DNA from: BMS3ABIN04 sp964553325
Lineage (GTDB): Bacteria > Bacteroidota > Ignavibacteria > Ignavibacteriales > Melioribacteraceae
Length of the DNA: 64,000 bases
Assembly (NCBI GenBank): GCA_964553325.1
Contig: CAZKKI010000070.1
Location: forward strand, 1 to 64,000
Direction of reading: 5' to 3'
The translations under genes and the position numbers were made by a program. The stretch's first letter is position 1. Each line of letters begins with the position of its first letter. Below the pieces are notes generated by a model, which made no database searches, was not told where the DNA came from, and worked only from the letters and a program-made list of their open reading frames with translations. This document shows, one piece after another, positions 58,147 to 64,000 of this stretch.

Positions 58147-59415
58147 ATGAGCGTTACCGTTATTGTTGGTAGCCAATGGGGCGACGAAGGCAAAGGGAAA
58201 ATAGTTGATATTTTAAGCGAAAGATTCGATATTGTAGCCCGCTACCAAGGCGGCGCAAATGCGGGGCATACAATAGAAATAGGCGATAAACAATTCATTC
58301 TTCATTTAATTCCAGCCGGCATTCTTCGCGAAGATGTTATTTGCGTGATCGGTAACGGTGTTGTTATCGATCCGAAAGCATTATTGGAAGAAATAGAATT
58401 TCTCGAATCCCACAACATTGATTTTACGGGAAGGCTGTTTATTAGTCATAACGCTCATCTCATTATGCCGTATCATAAACTTCTCGATTCAATTAGCGAA
58501 AGCGGAAACAACAAAATTGGTACAACCGGCAGGGGAATTGGTCCTTGCTATATTGATAAATATGCAAGAAAAGGTATAAGAATAGCGGACTTATTGGAAA
58601 AAGACGTTCTTGAACAAAAAATCCGTAAAAATCTTGAAGAAAAAAATAATTTGCTAAAAAAAGTTTATAATGTTGAAGAATTGGACGTTGAAAAAATAAT
58701 TAAAGAATATTTGGAATTCGACGAACGAATAGATAAATACATAACGGACACTGCAGCATTTCTTAACACGCAAATTGAATCCGGGAAAACAGTGTTGATG
58801 GAAGGCGCTCAAGGAACTTTGCTGGATGTTGATCATGGAACATATCCGTATGTTACTTCATCGAACCCAACTGCCGGCGGAGCTGCGGTCGGTACCGGAA
58901 TTCCCCCTACAAAAATAAATTCCATAATCGGAATTGTTAAGGCATACACTACAAGAGTAGGATTAGGTCCCTTCCCTACCGAAATGTTGGACGAAGAAGG
59001 AGAGAATTTAAGGAAACAAGGAGCGGAATACGGAGCAACTACCGGCAGGCCGCGAAGATGCGGATGGTACGATGCTTTCCTGGTTAACTATTCCAGAATG
59101 ATAAACGGAATTGAGCGGGCGGCAATTACCAAACTGGATGTATTGAGTTACTTGGACGAAATAAAAGTTTGCGTCGGATATGAATTAAACGGTAAAAGAT
59201 TAAAATATTTCCCAACTTCTAAATCGGTTTTGGAAAAAGTAAAACCGATTTATGAAACTTTACCGGGATGGAAAACGGATATTTCCGACGTGCGGAATTA
59301 CGAGGAACTTCCGAAAGAAGCCAAAGACTATCTTTCATTCATTTCCGAAAAGAGCGGTTTTGAAATAAGTATAATCTCCGTGGGGCCAAAACGTTCGCAA
59401 ATAATAGAATTGTAA
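58147..59415 (+). CDS. purA: Adenylosuccinate synthetase
   Basis: A 422-residue enzyme that joins aspartate to IMP using GTP, the first committed step to AMP. The N-terminal GTP-binding VGSQWGDEGKGKIVDIL includes the catalytic Asp, followed by the IMP-binding QGGANAGHTI, GTTGRGIGPCY and EGAQGTLLDVDHGTYPYVTSSN. The GATTGRPRRCGW segment binds aspartate. A GGAGAAAA site precedes the ATG. It is monocistronic here, with a structured inverted repeat 30-130 bases upstream and convergent argH downstream. Confidence 0.97.
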   Translation: MSVTVIVGSQWGDEGKGKIVDILSERFDIVARYQGGANAGHTIEIGDKQFILHLIPAGILREDVICVIGNGVVIDPKALLEEIEFLESHNIDFTGRLFISHNAHLIMPYHKLLDSISESGNNKIGTTGRGIGPCYIDKYARKGIRIADLLEKDVLEQKIRKNLEEKNNLLKKVYNVEELDVEKIIKEYLEFDERIDKYITDTAAFLNTQIESGKTVLMEGAQGTLLDVDHGTYPYVTSSNPTAGGAAVGTGIPPTKINSIIGIVKAYTTRVGLGPFPTEMLDEEGENLRKQGAEYGATTGRPRRCGWYDAFLVNYSRMINGIERAAITKLDVLSYLDEIKVCVGYELNGKRLKYFPTSKSVLEKVKPIYETLPGWKTDISDVRNYEELPKEAKDYLSFISEKSGFEISIISVGPKRSQIIEL

Positions 59416-59425
59416 ATAAATCGGA

Positions 59426-60802
59426 TTAATTAACTTTTATTAATTCTTTCCATTTATTTATTTGTTCCCTCACCAAATCCGGATTCGGCGAACCCTGTGT
59501 AACCTTTCGGTATAACGCATTTTTTATTTTTAAAATGTCCAAAGCTGATTTTTCAAATACCGGATGGATATTGAGTAAATCGTCCAATTGTAATTCGTTC
59601 AATTTCTTATTTTTATCTTCCGCAAATTTTACAACCTTGCCAACAATCTTATGAGATTCACGAAACGGAATCCCTTTTAATACAAGCCACTCCGCCAAAT
59701 CTGTTGCCAGAATAAAATCACCGTCCAGTTCTTCGATAAAACGATTTTTGTTTATTTTAATTGAGTTAATAATTTTAGACGCAATTCCCAACGATTTTGC
59801 AAATTGCAAATATGAATCGAATACCGGCTCCTTGTCCTCTTGCATATCTCTATTGTAACTTAACGGCAAACCTTTCATCATAACAAGAACGGAACTATAA
59901 TTGCCAAAAACCCTACCGCTTTTTCCTCTTATTAATTCAAGCATATCGGGATTTTTTTTCTGGGGCATTAACGAAGAACCAGTGGAATACTTATCGTCAA
60001 TCGTAATAAAATTCCACTCCGATGATGCCCATAAAATAAGTTCTTCGCTCAATCTGCTAAGATGCATCATTCCAATGTTACAAGCATTTAAAAAATCGAT
60101 TACGAAATCTCTGTCCGATACAGCGTCAAGAGAATTTTTTGAGAACCGCACAAATCCCAATTTTTTCGAAGTATAATCTCTATCCAACGGCAAAGTTGAT
60201 CCCGCTAGTGCTCCGCTCCCCAAAGGTGATTCGTCTGTTTCACTCCGAACGTTACTCAATCGTTTCTTATCGCGTTCAAACATTTCAATATAAGCTAATA
60301 AATGAAAAGCCAATGAAACCGGTTGCGCTCTTTGAAGATGAGTAAATCCGGGCATAATTGTGTTTTCGTTGTTTTCACTCAATTTTAACAAGCTGTTTTG
60401 TAACTGTTTGATTTTTTCTTCCAAATCGTAAATTGCTTTTTGAATCCAAAGTTTGAAAACCGTTACAATTTGATCATTCCTGCTTCTACCGGTATGAAGT
60501 TTTCCCGCTGTATTTCCAATCAATTCATACAAACGATCTTCAATTGCGGAATGTATATCTTCGTAAATAGTCGGAGAAGGTTTCCATTTGTTCCCACTAG
60601 CTTCTTCAAGGATTTTTTCAAGACCGTAAATGATTTTCTTTAATTCGGCTTTCGAAAGAATACCAATTTCGGATAGCATCTCAGCATGAGCAATACTTAC
60701 TTCAATATCTTCTTCCAAAAGATTGTAGTCGAATACAAGCGACGAAGAAAATTCCATAGCCTCGCTATCAAGTTTTTCCTTGAATCTTCCACCCCACAGC
60801 AT
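59426..60802 (-). CDS. argH: Argininosuccinate lyase
   Basis: A 458-residue fumarase/aspartase-superfamily enzyme that splits argininosuccinate into arginine and fumarate, the last step of arginine synthesis. It opens LWGGRFKEKLDSEAMEFSSSLVFD, has TGRSRNDQIVT and FTHLQRAQPVS (catalytic His region), and the signature GSSLMPQKKNPDMLELIRG with the catalytic Ser loop. GGAGGTAA is the ribosome site. It is the last gene of the arg operon, 20 bases after argG, and convergent with purA. Confidence 0.97.
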   Translation of the reverse strand: MLWGGRFKEKLDSEAMEFSSSLVFDYNLLEEDIEVSIAHAEMLSEIGILSKAELKKIIYGLEKILEEASGNKWKPSPTIYEDIHSAIEDRLYELIGNTAGKLHTGRSRNDQIVTVFKLWIQKAIYDLEEKIKQLQNSLLKLSENNENTIMPGFTHLQRAQPVSLAFHLLAYIEMFERDKKRLSNVRSETDESPLGSGALAGSTLPLDRDYTSKKLGFVRFSKNSLDAVSDRDFVIDFLNACNIGMMHLSRLSEELILWASSEWNFITIDDKYSTGSSLMPQKKNPDMLELIRGKSGRVFGNYSSVLVMMKGLPLSYNRDMQEDKEPVFDSYLQFAKSLGIASKIINSIKINKNRFIEELDGDFILATDLAEWLVLKGIPFRESHKIVGKVVKFAEDKNKKLNELQLDDLLNIHPVFEKSALDILKIKNALYRKVTQGSPNPDLVREQINKWKELIKVN

Positions 60803-60822
60803 TTACAAATTACCTCCTAAAA

Positions 60823-62061
60823 TTAAGCCGATTTTAATTTTCTTTCTTCGCCTTTCGTTTTCGCTTTTTCCCTTACTTCCGTTAAAGTTTTAAATGGAAG
60901 TCCGTATAAATGTATAAAACCGATTGAAGCTGAATGGTCGAATTTATCCCCTTCTTTATACGTCGCCAGCTCTTCGCTATACAAACTGAACTGTGAACTT
61001 CTTGATAGTGTCACTACATTCCCTTTATACAGTTCAAGTTTAACGTTACCCGTAACATATTTTTGTGTGGAATCCACAAACGCCATTAAAGATTCAAACA
61101 GCGGTGTAAACCAAAGTCCATCATAAATCATATTGGCAATTTTGTTAGACACGTTTTGTTTATATCTGAAAGTGTCCTTATCCATTACCAGTTTTTCCAA
61201 TTCATTATGTGCTTTATGCAATATTATCGCAGCAGGTGCTTCATACACTTCTCTGGACTTTATGCCTACAACTCGGTTTTCAATTATGTCCAATCTGCCA
61301 ATCCCGTGTTTTGCCCCTATTTCATTTAATTTCACTACCAAATCAACCCCCTGCATTTTTTTGCCGTTAAGAGCAGCTGGAATTCCTTGTTCAAAATCAA
61401 TACTAATCAGTTCGGATTCATCCGGTGCATTTTTGGGATCGGTAGTTATTTGCCAAGCGTCTTCAGGGGGTGCAACGGTGGGATCTTCCAAAACACCACA
61501 CTCAACCGAAATCCCGAAAATGTTTTCATCAATTGAATATGGATTTTCTTTTGTTGCTTGAATTGGTATTTCGTGTTTCAATGCATATTCTATTTCTTCT
61601 TCCCTGCTGGTAAATTCCCAAGTTCTTAAGGGTGCCAAAACATTAATATGAGGTGCCAAAGCTTGAATAGCAACTTCAAATCTAACTTGGTCGTTTCCCT
61701 TGCCGGTAGCACCGTGCGCAATTGTATCGGCTTCTTCTTCAAGGGCAACATCAACAAGCATTTTAGCAAGTAGCGGTCTACCAATAGAACACCCCATCGG
61801 ATATTCTCCTTCGTACAAAGCGCCGGCTTTCAAAGCACGCCATACATATTGGTTAACAAATTCTTCTTTAAGGTCAATTATTTTGACTTTAGATGCGCCG
61901 GTTTCGTATGCTTTTTCTACCAATCCGTTCAATTCGCTTTTTTGACCCAAATCCCCCGTAACGGCAATAATATCCGCATTATATTTCTCACTCAACCACT
62001 TCAACATCACCGAAGTATCCAATCCGCCGGAATATGCAACAACAATTTTCTTTGGATTCAT
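60823..62061 (-). CDS. argG: Argininosuccinate synthase
   Basis: A 412-residue enzyme joining citrulline and aspartate with ATP. The N-terminal PP-loop is VVAYSGGLDTSVMLKWL, followed by HGATGKGNDQVRFE, the citrulline/aspartate-binding core, and EDAWQITTDPKNAPDE. A strong AAAGGGGAAAA ribosome site precedes the ATG. It lies between argR and argH in the same direction. Confidence 0.97.
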   Translation of the reverse strand: MNPKKIVVAYSGGLDTSVMLKWLSEKYNADIIAVTGDLGQKSELNGLVEKAYETGASKVKIIDLKEEFVNQYVWRALKAGALYEGEYPMGCSIGRPLLAKMLVDVALEEEADTIAHGATGKGNDQVRFEVAIQALAPHINVLAPLRTWEFTSREEEIEYALKHEIPIQATKENPYSIDENIFGISVECGVLEDPTVAPPEDAWQITTDPKNAPDESELISIDFEQGIPAALNGKKMQGVDLVVKLNEIGAKHGIGRLDIIENRVVGIKSREVYEAPAAIILHKAHNELEKLVMDKDTFRYKQNVSNKIANMIYDGLWFTPLFESLMAFVDSTQKYVTGNVKLELYKGNVVTLSRSSQFSLYSEELATYKEGDKFDHSASIGFIHLYGLPFKTLTEVREKAKTKGEERKLKSA

Positions 62062-62071
62062 CTTTTCCCCT

Positions 62072-62524
62072 TTATTGGTTTTTTATCATTAAATCTTTTA
62101 CAAATTCAATAATCACCGGAATATTTTTAGATTTATCCGGCACTACTAAAACTGTATCGTCTCCGCCAACCGTACCTAAAATTTCTTGTTTGTTTAATCT
62201 ATCAATAAAATGAGCTACCCCTTGCGCCCTTCCTGCAAGGGTTCTAAGTACAATTAAAGATTCATTACTTTCAATCGATATAATTTCATATCCGATAAGT
62301 CTGCTAATTTGTTTTCCGGCTTCATCGCTATTCAATACATAACGAATACCATTGTCGGTAACTATACGCACAACACCTAACTCCGCAAAATCTCTGCTTA
62401 AAGTGGCTTGAGTAGCGAAAACATTTCTTTCGGCAAGAAGTTGAGCCAATTCTTCCTGACTCCCCACCATTTTACTTCCTAAAATTTCTTTAATTAGTCT
62501 TTGTCTGTTTAGTTTTGCCGACAT
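62072..62524 (-). CDS. argR: Arginine repressor
   Basis: A 150-residue ArgR/AhrC protein. An N-terminal winged helix (about 1-70; RLIKEILGSKMVGSQEELAQLLAERNVFATQATLSRDFAELGVVRI) is followed by a C-terminal hexamerisation and arginine-binding domain (about 80-150; VLRTLAGRAQGVAHFIDRL, EILGTVGGDDTVLVV), including the Asp pair that contacts arginine. It lies inside the operon it presumably controls, between argD and argG, so autoregulation is likely. I could not find a convincing ARG-box palindrome in the window; the operator may lie upstream of argB. Confidence 0.96.
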   Translation of the reverse strand: MSAKLNRQRLIKEILGSKMVGSQEELAQLLAERNVFATQATLSRDFAELGVVRIVTDNGIRYVLNSDEAGKQISRLIGYEIISIESNESLIVLRTLAGRAQGVAHFIDRLNKQEILGTVGGDDTVLVVPDKSKNIPVIIEFVKDLMIKNQ

Positions 62525-62553
62525 TTTTACCCCGTTATTTAATTTTGTAAATT

Positions 62554-63699
62554 TTATTTATTAAACATCTTAAGTTCTTGATAAAATTCATTAAGAAAAT
62601 ATTTTATATCGTTTTTCGTAATTATAAAAGGTGGAAGTAATCTTATAACGTATTCCCCCGAATTTCCAACAATAATTTTTCTTATCAAAAGTTTTTTCAC
62701 AATCGCTTTTGCCACGGGTTTATTCAGTTCTATGCCGATCATTAAACCTTTTCCCCTAACTTCTTTAATTATCGGCAGCCGAAAATCCACAATCGATTTT
62801 CGCAACACTTCCCCGTCAGAAACAACTTTTTTCATCAGTTTATTATCAATTAAATCGAACACCTTATTTGCGGCTGCAATTGCAACAGGATTGGCACCGA
62901 AAGTTGAACCGTGATCGCCGGGTTGAATTATTTCGGTAACGTTTTCCGAACATACAGTTGCACCCAAAGGTAAACCGTTTGCAATGCCTTTGGCTAAAGT
63001 GAATATATCGGGTTTAATACCAGTCCAATGATATGCAAATAATTTACCCGTTCTTCCCATTCCCGTTTGAACTTCATCAAAAATCAACAATAAATTATGT
63101 TGATTTGCAATCTTTCTTAATTTGACCAAATATTTATCATCCGGTACAATTACTCCGTTTTCACCTTGAATAGGTTCAACCATAATTGCGCAAGTGTTAT
63201 AATTAATTTTATTCAATATAGAACCAGGATCGTCAAACTGCGCAAATTTGAATCCTTTCAGTAAAGGATTAAATCCTCTCCAAAGATTTTTTTGTCCCGT
63301 AGCCGAAAGGCTGCCCATCGTTCTACCATGAAAACTTCCTGTAGCAACAATTATTTCTTTTCTTTCTCCACCCCACTTCCTAGCGAATTTTATTGCCGCT
63401 TCGTTCGCTTCGGTACCCGAATTACAAAAGAAAACTGAAGCAAGTCCGGATGCTTTAACCAGTTTTTCCGCAAGTTTCTGTTGCGGTGTAGACATAAATA
63501 AATTGGAAACGTGCCATAACCTTTTCAATTGTTCTTGTGCCGCTTGTGTAATTATTTTATGTCCGTGACCGAACGATGTTACGGCAATACCGGATAAAAA
63601 ATCCAGATATTCATTGCCCGAAGCATCAAACAGTTTACTTCCCGAGCCTTTAACAAATTCTACAGGTAAACGTGAATATGTGTTTAACAGATAATTCAT
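62554..63699 (-). CDS. argD: Acetylornithine aminotransferase
   Basis: A 381-residue class III PLP aminotransferase that turns N-acetylglutamate semialdehyde into N-acetylornithine. It has FCNSGTEANEAAIKFAR, GSFHGRTMGSLSATGQ, the PLP site LIFDEVQTGMGRTGKLFA and the lysine in TLAKGIANGLPLGA. Its ATG overlaps the argB stop codon by one base. In some relatives acetyl is replaced by succinyl, which cannot be told from this gene alone. Confidence 0.95.
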   Translation of the reverse strand: MNYLLNTYSRLPVEFVKGSGSKLFDASGNEYLDFLSGIAVTSFGHGHKIITQAAQEQLKRLWHVSNLFMSTPQQKLAEKLVKASGLASVFFCNSGTEANEAAIKFARKWGGERKEIIVATGSFHGRTMGSLSATGQKNLWRGFNPLLKGFKFAQFDDPGSILNKINYNTCAIMVEPIQGENGVIVPDDKYLVKLRKIANQHNLLLIFDEVQTGMGRTGKLFAYHWTGIKPDIFTLAKGIANGLPLGATVCSENVTEIIQPGDHGSTFGANPVAIAAANKVFDLIDNKLMKKVVSDGEVLRKSIVDFRLPIIKEVRGKGLMIGIELNKPVAKAIVKKLLIRKIIVGNSGEYVIRLLPPFIITKNDIKYFLNEFYQELKMFNK

Positions 63700-64000
63700 T
63701 ATCCGAAAATTATTTTTTTCGATTTAACAACCCATGTTCCATAATTATTTTTTATTTCACTGGAATTAAATTCAAAGTCCGGTAATTTACTTCCAACCCA
63801 TATTTTTTTGATTGTGTTGTTCAATAATTCCAAGCTACTTTCCAATTTAGGAATCATTCCATCGGTAATGTGACCATTTTTTATTCCTTGAGTAATTTCT
63901 TTACTTGTAATTTTGTTCAATTTTTTTCCATTGATTTCAACCGCATCAACATCCGAAACGAAAAGAACGGTATGGGCTTTTACAAGAATAGCCAGTTCCT
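63699..64000 (-). CDS. argB: Acetylglutamate kinase, C-terminal part (runs off window)
   Basis: The last 99 codons of an open minus-strand frame that reaches the right edge. The visible part reads ELAILVKAHTVLFVSDVDAV, then EINGKKLNKITSKEI, GHITDGMIPKLESSLELL and a C-terminal tail. The VSDVDAV and ITDGMIPKL motifs are typical of the amino-acid-kinase fold of ArgB. It precedes argD with a one-base stop/start overlap. The substrate- and ATP-binding N-terminal half is outside the window. The tail is a little longer than in classical ArgB. Confidence 0.9.
   Translation of the reverse strand, partial: ELAILVKAHTVLFVSDVDAVEINGKKLNKITSKEITQGIKNGHITDGMIPKLESSLELLNNTIKKIWVGSKLPDFEFNSSEIKNNYGTWVVKSKKIIFG

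Noticed and set aside
1..64000. tRNA, rRNA, CRISPR, prophage or intact IS element
   Set aside because: I looked for tRNA T-arm patterns, regularly spaced repeats, and transposase or phage proteins on both strands and found none.

Overview
The window is AT-rich and densely coded. It looks like chromosome from a Gram-negative bacterium of the Fibrobacterota-Chlorobiota-Bacteroidota (FCB) group, and an Ignavibacteria-type lineage is my best guess. The reasons are an LpxC-FabZ fusion, a SecD-SecF fusion, heptose kinase and adenylyltransferase on separate genes, tandem Skp/OmpH genes behind BamA, and promoters that fit the Bacteroidota form (TTG, 20-21 bases, TAnnTTTG). I saw no tRNA, rRNA, CRISPR array, intact insertion sequence or prophage. 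No species is assigned.

Layout. 1-11.9 kb (minus strand): a carbon-nitrogen block. Transcription order is glutamate dehydrogenase B, a REC-REC-PPDK_N protein, glutamate dehydrogenase A, a second REC-REC-PPDK_N protein, an alanine-type aminotransferase, an M16 peptidase and the start of an exported protein. The dehydrogenase/REC-PPDK pair is a tandem duplication, and the two dehydrogenases appear to have split coenzyme use (NAD-like and NADP-like). 11.9-13.7 kb (minus): a sugar-phosphate transferase and an MlaE permease. 13.9-15.2 kb (plus): a short Leu/Ile/Val-rich ORF ending in a terminator, then ilvE. 15.2-16.6 kb: lexA with a LexA-type palindrome over its promoter, followed by a mini WYL-like protein and a nuclease-like protein. 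16.8-27.9 kb: envelope genes (uppS, bamA, two skp, lpxD, lpxC/fabZ, lpxA, a lipoate-family transferase, a propeller protein, rfaE1, rfaE2). 27.9-37.7 kb: a TamB-like protein, RNase R and a large peptidase/propeller/barrel protein. 37.7-45 kb: an FmdB-like zinc ribbon, a lipoprotein, prs-rplY-pth, a membrane pyrophosphatase and rpsF-ssb-rpsR-rplI. 45-49.7 kb: an orphan ParA, SecDF and a YhhN protein. 49.7-58 kb: a partner-switching cluster with three SpoIIE phosphatases, one RsbW-like kinase, two STAS antagonists and an ECF sigma factor. 58.1-64 kb: purA on plus, and argB-argD-argR-argG-argH on minus.

How the genes work together. The first block can reductively aminate 2-oxoglutarate and pass the amino group to pyruvate. 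The paired REC-PPDK_N proteins keep the nucleotide-binding half of PEP synthase but no visible phospho-histidine motif, so they look more like sensors or regulators than PEP synthases. The central region builds the outer membrane: lipid A, heptose precursors, outer-membrane protein assembly and undecaprenyl carrier. The SpoIIE cluster gathers several membrane and cytosolic signals onto one kinase.
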